From positions 1 through 21,700 of the forward strand of contig SFID01000023.1 of assembly GCA_004555425.1 (NCBI GenBank): DNA of 21,700 nt. The letters run 5' to 3'. Below are positions 1 to 7,473 of the stretch, piece by piece. The notes under the pieces were generated by a model, which ran no database searches, was not told the DNA's origin, and worked only from the letters and a program-made list of their open reading frames with translations. Numbering within the stretch: the first letter of the stretch is position 1; each line of letters opens with the position of its first letter. The DNA is from Bacteroidales bacterium. GTDB lineage: Bacteria; Bacteroidota; Bacteroidia; Bacteroidales; Bacteroidaceae. The position numbers were made by a program, and so were the translations under genes.

Positions 1-965
1 CTGTCACATATAATATATCCAAATGGCAGAAAGGCTTGAATATCTTTAGGGGCAAGGTTCATCGCTATGAAGATGTGGCTCAAGACTTCCTCGCCTCTGG
101 CATATTTGATATTGTTGTCTTTGATAATAGCAAGACATCGTTCCGCTTGATTGATGTGGCCCATCGTTACGGATTAAGGGTTATCGTTATCCATCACAAT
201 TACGAATATGAGTATGTACGCGATAATTCGCCAGCCATCCTTCGCCCTATAGATTTATTCTGGATAGAGAGAGTGGAGCGCGAGGCTGTGCAGAAGGCGG
301 ATTTGAACCTTGTACTGAGTCGTCAAGATATGCTCTTGCTTAGCAAAGCATTTACCAATGGGCGTACCGATAATTTCGCATTATTGGGAGTTTTTGAATA
401 CGCTTCTCATCAGCCTCCGACTTTGAACGAGACCAGTGCTAAAGCAAATCATTTCATTATTACAGGGAATCTGAGCGCAGTCCAAACAAGGCAGTCCCTC
501 CTCCCATGGCTAAACTCATACTTCCCCATCTTGAAAGCGGTTGTTCCCGAAGCCCATCTTACCATTGCAGGCAAGAATCCCGACAATCCCCTCACCCAAC
601 TATGCAAGGAACGGGGGATAGAATTGATTCCCTCACCTGTTTCCATGGCTCCTTACCTGCAAAAGGCAACCTGCTACATTTGTCCCGTTGACCTCGGCGG
701 AGGTGTCAAACTTCGAGTGATGGATGGATTGAAGAATGGTCTGCCTGTCATTGCCCACAAGGTTTCAGCGCGCGGCTACGACCAATTTGTGGAACAAGGT
801 TGCCTACTCCCCTACTCCGACCCGCAATCCTTCCGCCAAGCTTTGGAGCAATACAAGCATCTAGCACTGAAACGAAACGATATCCTCCATACCTACCAAC
901 GTCTGTTTACATTCCAGGCTGGAGTAAATCGTTTGCGAAATATCTTGGCAGCCATACAACCTTAA
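1..965 (+). CDS. Glycosyltransferase family 4, 5'-truncated by the window edge
   Basis: Transfers a sugar from a nucleotide-sugar donor to a growing glycan, probably in the cytoplasm during capsule or exopolysaccharide synthesis. The frame is open to the first base of the window (first whole codon at 3), and the first possible start is a TTG at 36, so the true start lies upstream; a family member of about 370-390 residues would be missing roughly 60. The visible part has a Rossmann-like N-terminal half (IVVFDNS, VIVIHHNYEYE) and a group-1 C-terminal half with GGGVKLRVMDGLKNGLPVIA, the region that contacts the donor sugar nucleotide. It ends 29 bp before the next glycosyltransferase, on the same strand, as in an operon. 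Base composition is AT-richer than the genes right of 4 kb. The acceptor and donor cannot be told from the sequence. Confidence 0.85.
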   Translation, partial: VTYNISKWQKGLNIFRGKVHRYEDVAQDFLASGIFDIVVFDNSKTSFRLIDVAHRYGLRVIVIHHNYEYEYVRDNSPAILRPIDLFWIERVEREAVQKADLNLVLSRQDMLLLSKAFTNGRTDNFALLGVFEYASHQPPTLNETSAKANHFIITGNLSAVQTRQSLLPWLNSYFPILKAVVPEAHLTIAGKNPDNPLTQLCKERGIELIPSPVSMAPYLQKATCYICPVDLGGGVKLRVMDGLKNGLPVIAHKVSARGYDQFVEQGCLLPYSDPQSFRQALEQYKHLALKRNDILHTYQRLFTFQAGVNRLRNILAAIQP

Positions 966-994
966 ATGTATTTTGGATTAGCCATCACGCCATT

Positions 995-1891
995 ATGAAA
1001 TATGCTCCTATCATAATATTTGCTTTTAATAGACTGGAATCCTTAAAGGCTACAGTATCCTCTGTCTTGCGAAATACGGAAGCGGCGGAGAGTGACCTCT
1101 TTGTATTTGTTGACGGAGCTCGTCATGGTAAAGAGGGAGAAGCGGAAAAGGTCAAGGCTGTTCAGGAATACGTAAAGGCTATAGTTGGATTCAAAAGCGT
1201 CACAGTTCATTTTTCAGAAGTTAATAAAGGGCTCAGTCCTTCTATAATTTCGGGAGTTACAGAAGTAATCAATAAGTTTGGCAGAGCCATCGTTATTGAG
1301 GACGATCTTATTCTGTCCAACAACTGTCTGTCATTCATGAATCAAGGTCTGGATAAGTATGAGGATGAACAAAGAGTTTTTTCAATTTGTGGATATAGCA
1401 ACAAAGTGAAGTGCCCTAAAGATTACGACTGCGATTCGTATTTTTGTGTTCGCTCCTCTTCTTGGGGGTGGGCAACGTGGTCAGACCGTTGGCACAGTGT
1501 TGATTGGGATCTAAAAGATTGGGAGAAAATTCAATCTTTCAAGTCTGCCTTTAATAGGTGGGGAGGCTCTGATTCTTTTGGTATGCTGAAAGGATGGAAA
1601 GAAGGAAGAAATAAATCTTGGGCTATTCGTTTCTGCTTCTCTCAATTCCTTCAGGACAAACTTTCTTTATTTCCCGTCATAAGCAAGATTGACAACAGGG
1701 GGTTTGATGGAGGAGGTACAAACTGTAGAAGATATAGCAGATTCAAATTTGAGTTTGACTCCTCTAATAAAACAGATTTCAAGTTTCCTGCCACTATTAC
1801 AATGAAGCCTCACTTTAGGAAAGCAGCCCTCTCGTATCATTCTATTCCTAAACGTATCTGGAGCAGAATAATGTATATGATTTACAAATAA
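995..1891 (+). CDS. Glycosyltransferase family 2 (GnT-I-like fold)
   Basis: A 298-residue predicted GT-A transferase. I chose the ATG at 995: it gives the family-typical beginning MKYAPIIIFAFNRLESLKAT, whereas the frame extended upstream to 800 runs through the end of the preceding gene and has no homologous look. Visible motifs are the N-terminal nucleotide-binding strand (PIIIFAFNR), FVFVDGAR, and VIEDDLILSNN, where the acidic EDD triplet should hold the divalent metal and nucleotide sugar. SSWGWATWSDRW further on is typical of glycosyltransferases in polysaccharide clusters. There is no signal peptide or membrane helix, so it is likely cytoplasmic. It sits 29 bp after one glycosyltransferase and 99 bp before another. 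Codons are AT-rich. Substrate unknown. Confidence 0.85.
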   Translation: MKYAPIIIFAFNRLESLKATVSSVLRNTEAAESDLFVFVDGARHGKEGEAEKVKAVQEYVKAIVGFKSVTVHFSEVNKGLSPSIISGVTEVINKFGRAIVIEDDLILSNNCLSFMNQGLDKYEDEQRVFSICGYSNKVKCPKDYDCDSYFCVRSSSWGWATWSDRWHSVDWDLKDWEKIQSFKSAFNRWGGSDSFGMLKGWKEGRNKSWAIRFCFSQFLQDKLSLFPVISKIDNRGFDGGGTNCRRYSRFKFEFDSSNKTDFKFPATITMKPHFRKAALSYHSIPKRIWSRIMYMIYK

Positions 1892-1990
1892 GATTGGAGA
1901 AACAAACATTTGTAGGAATGATGGTTACTAGATAATCTGAAGCCTATATGGATAGAATAGATAAAACATAAATTGATAATAACAAGCAGT

Positions 1991-3118
1991 ATGTCTAAAG
2001 CATCCCTGCCTCGCATCTTATATCTTGCTCCTCTGCCTCCCCCCATCCATGGCTCTGCAATGGTCAGCGAGCAAATCAGAAATAGTAAGGTGGTCAATGA
2101 AGCCTTTGATGGGGATTTTGTCAATATCAGCACATCCCGCAAGATGTGTGAGATTGGCAAAGGGGGACTGTGGCTTACCCTCCAAAAAACAATACGCTTC
2201 CTCGTATCTTTTCTTAAAACCCTTGGCCTGCTACTCACACATAGATACGACTTGTGTTATTGTGCCATTACCTGTCATGGCTCTGGGTTTCTGAAGGATG
2301 CCCCGTTTGTGTTGCTGTGCAAGTTGTTTAGGAGGAAGATTCTCATCCATCAGCACAATAGAGGGATGGCCAAAGATGTGGACCGTCCTATCTATCGCTG
2401 GTTACTGCCCCTTGTATATAGAAACACCAAGGTTCTGTTACTCTCGTGGTATTTATATCCAGATATTGAGCGAGTAGTCAAGCGCGAGGAGATAATAATT
2501 TGCCCCAATGGTATCAAGCCAATATCTTACGATGAGTGCAAGCGAAGACCGAATAAGATTCCGCACATTCTTTTCCTATCAAACCTCATGATAGACAAAG
2601 GAGTATATGTCTTACTGGACGCCTTAAAGATTCTATCCGAGAAAGGTATTCCCTTTGTCTGCGACTTTGTTGGGAGCGAAACTAAAGAGCTAAACTCTGA
2701 ACGTTTCAATCAAGAGGTCGAAGCCAGGAATTTATCCCATTGCGTAAGATATAATGGTCCAAAATATGGTGAGGCCAAGCAGAAAAGTTTCTTACAAGCA
2801 GACATTTTTGCCTTTCCCACCTTCTGTGATACGTTTGGGTTGGTCAATCTGGAAGCCATGAATTATCAGTTGCCTATTGTTACAACCAATTTCGGTGGTA
2901 TTCCTGATGAAATAATCAATGGAGAAAATGGTTTTGTTGTTGAGCCTGAAGATGCTCAAGCAACAGCAGACGCCCTATGCCAACTGCTGGAAGATGCTTC
3001 ACTCCGCCAGAGAATGGGCAGGGCTGGTTACAAGAAATTCATGGAAGAATTCACCGAAGAAACATTTGAGAGGAACATCGTTGTGTCTTTCAAACGAGCG
3101 ATGGAAGAGACTACCTAA
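1991..3118 (+). CDS. Glycosyltransferase family 4
   Basis: A 375-residue GT-B transferase. The ATG at 1991 is preferred over the in-frame TTG at 1973 because the protein then begins MSKASLPRILYLAPLPPPIH, with the PPPxHG element common near the N-terminus of this family. The C-terminal domain has ILFLSNLMIDKGV (start of the donor-binding domain) and FGLVNLEAMNYQLPIVTTN around residue 288, the glutamate-containing EX7E-type region that binds the nucleotide sugar, followed by GGIPDEI. Length is normal. It is the last gene of the AT-rich glycosyltransferase run; no clear intrinsic terminator follows, only the GC-rich hairpin repeats at 3256-3318. Probably adds one sugar to a repeat unit on the lipid carrier; which sugar is not known. 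Confidence 0.88.
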   Translation: MSKASLPRILYLAPLPPPIHGSAMVSEQIRNSKVVNEAFDGDFVNISTSRKMCEIGKGGLWLTLQKTIRFLVSFLKTLGLLLTHRYDLCYCAITCHGSGFLKDAPFVLLCKLFRRKILIHQHNRGMAKDVDRPIYRWLLPLVYRNTKVLLLSWYLYPDIERVVKREEIIICPNGIKPISYDECKRRPNKIPHILFLSNLMIDKGVYVLLDALKILSEKGIPFVCDFVGSETKELNSERFNQEVEARNLSHCVRYNGPKYGEAKQKSFLQADIFAFPTFCDTFGLVNLEAMNYQLPIVTTNFGGIPDEIINGENGFVVEPEDAQATADALCQLLEDASLRQRMGRAGYKKFMEEFTEETFERNIVVSFKRAMEETT

Positions 3119-3226
3119 AAGTCTCCTCCCCTCAGCCTCCTCCCACCAACAAGAGGCTATCACCCGCTTCCAGAAAAAGAATAACTGACGAATCGGAGCC
3201 TTGGAATGTGATTTCACTGTCCTGTG

Positions 3227-3346
3227 TTTCCGTTTCTTTCTCCGAGATTCCCAGCGACCCGCGGGCGCAGGTCGTGTGACCCGCGGGCGCAGGTCGCGCG
3301 ACCCGCGGGCGCGGGTCGCTGAGAAAGTGCCGAAGCGAAACGGAAA
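3227..3346. repeat. 120-bp imperfect inverted repeat enclosing GC-rich hairpins
   Basis: Outer arms TTTCCGTTTC (3227-3236) and GAAACGGAAA (3337-3346) are exact reverse complements. Inside, TTTCTC pairs with GAGAAA and AGCGACCC with GGGTCGCT, flanking the three 22-bp units. The whole block is therefore a long imperfect palindrome between the glycosyltransferase run and the WecG fusion gene. There is no coding sign and no T-tract after it on the + strand. Confidence 0.75.
3256..3318. repeat. Three tandem 22-bp GC-rich hairpin units
   Basis: Units begin at 3256, 3278 and 3300 (period 22). Each reads GACCCGCG-GG-CGC(A/G)GGTC, an 8-bp inverted repeat with a GG centre; the third unit is perfect, the first two carry one G to A change in the right arm. 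Spacers between units are 3 nt. The composition is far more GC-rich than the flanking sequence. Confidence 0.9.
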
Positions 3347-3471
3347 TGACGGACTTGCGATTGCATCTCTCCCTTGTTTTGACACAATCTGGCACTTATT
3401 GAAGCCCTCATCATATTCTGAAAGACCGTTTCAAATATTTCGGACTTGCGATACAATTACAAAAAATAATG

Positions 3472-3479
3472 TATTTTTG
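3472..3479 (+). promoter_or_regulatory. Bacteroidota -7 promoter core for the WecG fusion gene
   Basis: TATTTTTG matches the TAnnTTTG -7 consensus of Bacteroidota sigma-70. A TTG at 3446-3448 is 23 nt upstream, slightly longer than the usual 19-21 spacing, so the -33 element is weak. Transcription would begin near 3486, which rules out an ATG at 3469 and supports the ATG at 3514. Confidence 0.6.
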
Positions 3480-3513
3480 CACGTCCATTCATCGATTTAG
3501 AACATCTTTTTTC

Positions 3514-5379
3514 ATGCGCGAAACCTATTTCCATATCCGTTACCTCTTTGGCCGCGAGAACGTTTGGGCTGCGGTTGAAGCCCTGTTGCAGCATGATCGT
3601 TGCGGTTATGTCGTTGTGGCAGACGGAGTGGTTCTGACGCGAGTACAGCGCGATTTGTCGTTTAGAAAGGTCGTTCACGACAGCCTCTTTGCGATTTGCG
3701 ATTCCAGCTGGGTGCCGCTTTATATCAAGGCTATTTATGGTCGGAAGCGCGAGCAGTATTGTGGTTTCGACCTGATGATGGACGGTTTGCAGCAGTATCA
3801 GAAGTATCGCATGATGTTTTTGGGGAGCGATGCTTTGACGTTGGCGGGTATTCAGCGCCAGTTGGATGACGATGGGATTGACAAGGCGGGGATGACTTTT
3901 TTGGAACTTCCTTTCAAAAGTGTTGACGATTTTGACTATCCTGCCATTGCGCAGCAGATAGAAGAAGCTCGGGTGGACCTCATCTGGGTGGCCCTTGGTG
4001 CGCCCAAGCAGTGTATGTTTATGCAGCGGCTGAAGCCCCACCTCAAGCGGGGTGTCATGTTTGGCGTTGGTGCGGCCTTCAAGTTTTACAGCGGTGTGGC
4101 CGAGAAGCGTGCGCCGAAATGGATGGTCCTCTCCCACATGGAGTTTCTCTTCCGCCTGACACAGGACCCCAAGAAGCAGTTCGACCGCTGCTCGGGCATT
4201 GTCACCACCCTGCCCCAGACCATCCGCAGCGAGATGAGTACGAAGCGCACCAACGAGCAGCTTACCATCCAGCATTTCTTTTCCCTCCTGCGAGTGGCCC
4301 TCGGCACTTCCACGCAGCCCATTCAGGCAATGACCGCCGAGGAATGGCTGGCCGTATACGAAATGTCGCGCAAGCAGTCCATCAGCGGCCTGCTTTTCAT
4401 GGGCCTCAACAAGCACTATGATTCCACGGAGATACAGCGTCTCGGCCTAAAGCGGTCTCTGCGCCTCAAATGGCTGAGCACGGTAATGACGCTGGAGAGG
4501 GTGTACCGCAAGAATTTGAGCGACTGCAAGGAACTGGACGAATTCTTCCGCCACGAAGGCATCCCCTATTGCATCTTCAAGGGGCAGGCGCTCCACCGCT
4601 ATTATGGCGATGACGCCAAGGCCCGCCACTATGGCGACATCGATGTGTGGACCCCCACCATCTCGGTGCCCGAATTTGCCGACCTGCTGAATACGCGCGG
4701 CATCAGTCACAAGGTGAAATATGCGCACGCCGTTTTTGCCCATGGCCAAGGCACCATCACGGAGGTACACCATACGCCGGCCTTCTTCCGCCATCCGGGG
4801 CGCAACCGCCGCTTACAGGAATGGCTGAAAGACCAGTTTGCCCACTGCGAGCGCAACGAAGAGGGACTGATGGTGCCCTCCGTTGAATTCGACCTGGTCT
4901 ATCTGCTGATACACATCTACCACCACTTCATGTTCGAGGGAATTGGCATCCGCCAGTTTGTGGACTATTTCTACCTGCTCCGCCACCTGCACCTGCAAGC
5001 GCAGACATCCGATGCCGAGCGGCAGCGCATTGAAGCGATACGAACCAAGGCGATGACCACCTTCAAGCACCTCGGCATGCAACGCTTCGTGGCAGGCTCC
5101 ATGCACATCATCCATGAAACCCTCGGCCTTGAAGCCCAAGCCCTACTCTGCTCACCCGATGCGGAAGCGAGCAAGACCATCCTGCACGAAATCGTTTGTG
5201 GCGGCAACTTCGGCAAGTTCGACAAGCGCTATCCGCGCAATACGTCCAACCTCCTTGCCCGCGGTTTCCAATCCCTGCGCCGTCGCGTCACCCTCATGCG
5301 CTTCGGCGTGGGCGAAACCCTCGTCTCGCCCTTCTGGAGCATCTGGCAAATCGTCTGGCGGCGCGACCACGAGCACTAA
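3514..5379 (+). CDS. WecG/TagA-type glycosyltransferase fused to a nucleotidyltransferase-like domain
   Basis: A 621-residue two-domain protein. Residues 1-230 are a GT26 (WecG/TagA/CpsF) domain, a family that adds the second sugar, often an N-acetylmannosamine type, to an undecaprenyl-linked sugar at the inner membrane face. Visible: VVVADGVVLTRVQRD (31-46), D63 in CDSSWVPLY at the place of the proposed catalytic Asp (followed by Ser rather than the usual Gly), WVALGAPKQ (158-166), and GVGAAFKFYSGVAEKRAPKW (184-203). Residues about 255-621 resemble the uncharacterised nucleotidyltransferase family Pfam NTP_transf_5: YCIFKGQALHRYYG (352-365) and HYGDIDVWT (372-380), with the GD-x-D metal-binding pattern. 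Most WecG/TagA proteins stop near 250 residues, so this is a fusion. The start follows the promoter core at 3472; an ATG at 3469 lies upstream of the expected transcript. The first part is AT-richer than the second. Acceptor and sugar unknown. Confidence 0.85.
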   Translation: MRETYFHIRYLFGRENVWAAVEALLQHDRCGYVVVADGVVLTRVQRDLSFRKVVHDSLFAICDSSWVPLYIKAIYGRKREQYCGFDLMMDGLQQYQKYRMMFLGSDALTLAGIQRQLDDDGIDKAGMTFLELPFKSVDDFDYPAIAQQIEEARVDLIWVALGAPKQCMFMQRLKPHLKRGVMFGVGAAFKFYSGVAEKRAPKWMVLSHMEFLFRLTQDPKKQFDRCSGIVTTLPQTIRSEMSTKRTNEQLTIQHFFSLLRVALGTSTQPIQAMTAEEWLAVYEMSRKQSISGLLFMGLNKHYDSTEIQRLGLKRSLRLKWLSTVMTLERVYRKNLSDCKELDEFFRHEGIPYCIFKGQALHRYYGDDAKARHYGDIDVWTPTISVPEFADLLNTRGISHKVKYAHAVFAHGQGTITEVHHTPAFFRHPGRNRRLQEWLKDQFAHCERNEEGLMVPSVEFDLVYLLIHIYHHFMFEGIGIRQFVDYFYLLRHLHLQAQTSDAERQRIEAIRTKAMTTFKHLGMQRFVAGSMHIIHETLGLEAQALLCSPDAEASKTILHEIVCGGNFGKFDKRYPRNTSNLLARGFQSLRRRVTLMRFGVGETLVSPFWSIWQIVWRRDHEH

Positions 5380-5397
5380 CAAGCATTCCAAACCAAC

Positions 5398-5438
5398 AAA
5401 AACAGCGAACACGCATCCACGTGCTCGCTGTTTTTTTG
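5398..5438. terminator. Bidirectional intrinsic terminator
   Basis: Stem AACAGCGAACACG (5401-5413) with CGTGCTCGCTGTT (5420-5432), a 6-nt loop and a single G-T wobble. Runs of T follow on the right and runs of A precede on the left, so it can stop transcripts from both strands. It sits 18 bp after the WecG fusion gene and before the end of the convergent nitroreductase gene. Confidence 0.92.
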
Positions 5439-5456
5439 TTCAGTCGTGCCAAAGGT

Positions 5457-6146
5457 TTAGTCCCAAACGAAACGCTCGGGCGCAGCACCAATTTCAAAGT
5501 GCAACTTGACGATGCCGAGGTCCATCTGCGTATATCCCACCATAGAGAAACGGCGCGTGGCGCGCACACGGGGCAGTTCGTCGCCCTGCGGCGGCAGGTA
5601 TTCAAGGTAGTACTTCTGTTGGTTGACTGCTGTCGGCGCTAGCAGTGCAGCCTCCACACCGCGCACAAACCATTCGGGCGTAGCAGGACCAGCGTTGCTC
5701 ACCTCCGTGATAGACTTGCGCTTGGTGTGGCGTCCCTCATCGTTGGGAAATCCCAGGGCAATCATACAGGCAATCTTTTCGCCAGGGTTCAACTGGTAGG
5801 TATGCCTCACCTTGCGATAGGAAAGGCCTGCCCAGCACGTGCCAAGGCCCAACTGTTGGGCCAGCAGTACCAGCTGTTCGCCGTAATAGCCCACGCGCTC
5901 GTCAAGGTCATCGCTTTTCCGTCCTGCCATGACGAGGTAGTTTTCAACGCCCGAGAAGGAACCATAGGCCATAATGCCGCTGAATCCCTTGGGCTCATCT
6001 ACCACCAGCTGTATGTGCAGCCCGCCCTCGCGGTTGCAAGCATCGATTTTTTCCTGAAGGGTCTGTATGATTTCGGGGCTGAGCGGACGTCTGACATAGT
6101 GGCGCACGCTGTGGCGCTGCCGTATAGCTTCGGTCAATGTAATCAT
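5457..6146 (-). CDS. Nitroreductase family protein (FMN-dependent)
   Basis: Probable FMN flavoprotein that uses NAD(P)H to reduce nitro groups, quinones or related compounds in the cytoplasm. I start it at the ATG whose complement lies at 6144-6146, giving 229 residues that begin MITLTEAIRQRHSVRHY; RHSVRHY (11-17) is the classical FMN-phosphate contact of the family. An upstream in-frame TTG (6167) would add seven residues from an AT-rich leader and is unlikely. YYGEQLVLLAQQLGLGTCWAG and the late LLAPTAVNQQKY segment are typical of the class with two nitroreductase-like halves in one chain. The A-rich leader is as expected for Bacteroidota. A weak -7-like TATTTTAG lies on the - strand at 6192-6199. 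Natural substrate unknown. It converges with the WecG fusion gene. Confidence 0.88.
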   Translation of the reverse strand: MITLTEAIRQRHSVRHYVRRPLSPEIIQTLQEKIDACNREGGLHIQLVVDEPKGFSGIMAYGSFSGVENYLVMAGRKSDDLDERVGYYGEQLVLLAQQLGLGTCWAGLSYRKVRHTYQLNPGEKIACMIALGFPNDEGRHTKRKSITEVSNAGPATPEWFVRGVEAALLAPTAVNQQKYYLEYLPPQGDELPRVRATRRFSMVGYTQMDLGIVKLHFEIGAAPERFVWD

Positions 6147-6212
6147 CGTTATCTTTTTATTTTTCAAGTGTATATAACATCTATTATTCGGCTAAAATAT
6201 CGGCCGCAGTAT

Positions 6213-6256
6213 AGAAAAAAGAAAATCGCCGAGGGAGGCAATCTCCTTCAGCGATT
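6213..6256 (-). terminator. Intrinsic terminator of the tRNA-Arg transcript
   Basis: On the - strand, AATCGCTGAAGGAG and CTCCCTCGGCGATT form a 14-bp stem with one mismatch and a G-T wobble (6224-6256), a 5-nt loop, then TTTTCTTTTTT. It begins 8 bp after the 3' end of the second tRNA. Confidence 0.9.
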
Positions 6257-6263
6257 CATTTTG

Positions 6264-6337
6264 TGACTCCTGCAGGATTCAAACCTGCAACCTTTTGATC
6301 CGTAGTCAAATGCTCTATTCAGTTGAGCTAAGGAGCC
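6264..6337 (-). tRNA. tRNA-Arg(ACG), second copy
   Basis: 74 nt on the - strand. Acceptor GGCTCCT pairs with AGGAGTC (one G-T pair), D stem GCTC/GAGC, anticodon stem TTTGA/TCAAA around loop CTACGGA (anticodon ACG, read as ICG after deamination), T stem GCAGG/CCTGC with loop TTTGAAT, discriminator A. CCA is not encoded, so the 3' end needs the CCA-adding enzyme (a candidate is at 11053). Identical to the copy at 6370-6443. Confidence 0.96.
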
Positions 6338-6369
6338 GTGGTGATGTGAGAAACAAACGGACTAGTGAG

Positions 6370-6443
6370 TGACTCCTGCAGGATTCAAACCTGCAACCTT
6401 TTGATCCGTAGTCAAATGCTCTATTCAGTTGAGCTAAGGAGCC
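6370..6443 (-). tRNA. tRNA-Arg(ACG), first copy
   Basis: Identical over all 74 nt to the copy at 6264-6337 and first in the transcript. The copies repeat with a period of 106 bp (74 plus a 32-bp spacer), the mark of a local duplication. CCA is not encoded. Promoter elements lie 44 bp upstream. Confidence 0.96.
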
Positions 6444-6486
6444 AAATCTATGTCGTTTGCCAGCCGTTTCTTTGGCTTAGCGACTG

Positions 6487-6517
6487 CAAAGGTACAACTT
6501 TTCGACAAATCAGCAAG
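6487..6517 (-). promoter_or_regulatory. Bacteroidota sigma-70 promoter for the tRNA-Arg pair
   Basis: On the - strand, -7 TACCTTTG (6487-6494) matches TAnnTTTG, and CTTG (6514-6517) sits exactly 19 nt upstream at the -33 position. The start site should be near 6480, about 37 nt before the first tRNA. Confidence 0.85.
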
Positions 6518-6557
6518 GGCTTTCCCCATTTTTTTTGAAATCCATTGTAATTCGGGT

Positions 6558-6735
6558 GTTCTATAAATTAGTTTCAATGAAAGGCAGGGGTTCTATTCTG
6601 CTTGAATGTATTCGCGCCTCTTGCATCGTATCTTTTTGTTTTTCATTCAGTCACGTAGCCCACTACGCTCCTTCTTGGAAAACAAAGACCTACGGCACGA
6701 TAGCCGCGAATCCATCGCAAGCTAATTTATAGAAC
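6558..6735 (+). mobile_element. MITE-like element, copy 1
   Basis: Ends in exact 14-bp terminal inverted repeats GTTCTATAAATTAG (6558-6571) and CTAATTTATAGAAC (6722-6735). The middle holds the hairpin CACGTAGCCCACTACGCTCC and partly complementary arms. It shares layout and sequence with copies at 8975 and 10772, all in the same orientation. No transposase is encoded, so if mobile it would need one in trans. A 65-codon frame crossing it is not a gene. Confidence 0.75.
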
Positions 6736-6752
6736 CTATCTTAAAAAATATA

Positions 6753-7295
6753 ACTACTCAGGTTGTTCTAGATTGCGAGACAACGTGTGGACCTTCGGTT
6801 TGCGGTATTTATTTTAACACGAATCATACGAATCTTACTAATTGCGCGGGGTTAACCTCCAACAAGTAAACAATTCGATTCGTGTTTCTTTAACACGAAT
6901 CTTTCGAATCTTACTAATTGGCGGGGTAACGACCCGACTAGAACTATGAAATGGTGACTACTCAGGTTGTTCTAGATTGCGAGGCAACGTGTGGCACTGC
7001 GGTGTGCGGTATTTATTTTAACACGAATCATACGAATCTTTCTAATTGCGCGGGGTTAACCTCCAATAAGGAAACAATTCGACTCGTATTTCTTTAACAC
7101 ACCCACTTGGAGGTTCTACCCCGCGCGATTAGTAAGATTAGAAAGATTCGTGTTAAAAGAAACACGAATCGAATTACCTCCTACTTGGAGGTTCTACCCC
7201 GTGCGATTAGGAAGATTCGTATGATTCGTGTTTAAAGAAACAACGCACACCGCAGTGCCACACGTTGACTCGCTATCTGGAGCAACCTGAGTAGT
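6753..7295. repeat. Nested repeat array with inverted ends and five 37-bp modules
   Basis: A roughly 38-bp end sequence beginning ACTACTCAGGTTG occurs at 6753 (+), at 6957 (+, 204 bp later) and as its reverse complement ending at 7295. The segment 6957-7295 is thus an imperfect palindrome of 339 bp, and 6753-6956 a partial direct copy of its left half. Inside are five copies of a 36-37-bp module that starts AACACGAATC and ends GCGGGGT: 6816-6852, 6892-6927 and 7020-7056 forward, 7118-7154 and 7196-7232 reversed. GATTCGTGTT/AACACGAATC at 6877-6901 is a perfect 10-bp hairpin. No coding potential seen. Confidence 0.88.
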
Positions 7296-7416
7296 TACAA
7301 AAAAAATGCAGGCTTGAAAATAAATATCTTTTAACTTTTCGACTTTCTATATCGTCAATTTGCGCACCAACTTGGCCCGAAAAAAATCCGCTAAAGCCAG
7401 TAGAAATTTTTCTTAG

Positions 7417-7438
7417 GCATGTAGATTTTCCTACATGC
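7417..7438. repeat. Small perfect hairpin
   Basis: GCATGTAG (7417-7424) and CTACATGC (7431-7438) with a 6-nt loop. It immediately precedes the promoter at 7439. It could be a binding site or a weak terminator; neither is established. Confidence 0.5.
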
Positions 7439-7471
7439 TTTGTAAAACAACCCATTTTTGCCCTATTTTTG
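7439..7471 (+). promoter_or_regulatory. Bacteroidota-type promoter pointing into a hairpin
   Basis: TTTG (7439-7442), a 21-nt spacer, then TATTTTTG (7464-7471) fit the -33/-7 consensus. The start site would be near 7478, directly before the stem at 7481. No protein gene lies downstream on this strand, so the product could be a short non-coding RNA or an antisense transcript of the phosphoesterase gene. Confidence 0.55.
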
Positions 7472-7473
7472 CA

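Noticed and set aside
800..994. N-terminal extension of the family 2 glycosyltransferase
   Set aside because: It overlaps the preceding gene in another frame, and the family-typical N-terminus begins at the ATG at 995.
3201..3500. Short frames on both strands through the GC-rich hairpins
   Set aside because: They are by-products of the 22-bp repeats (RGSRDLRPR-like low-complexity products) and overlap the promoter.
3469..3513. Upstream ATG of the WecG fusion
   Set aside because: It overlaps the -7 promoter core, so it would not be in the transcript from that promoter.
3457..4416. 319-codon frame on the - strand
   Set aside because: Antisense of the WecG domain, whose motifs are convincing.
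6535..6732. 65-codon frame on the + strand
   Set aside because: It runs through MITE-like copy 1 and depends on the repeat sequence; no protein-like features.
6753..7295. CRISPR array
   Set aside because: The repeats are partly inverted, spacing is irregular and there are no unique spacers of equal length; no cas gene is nearby.
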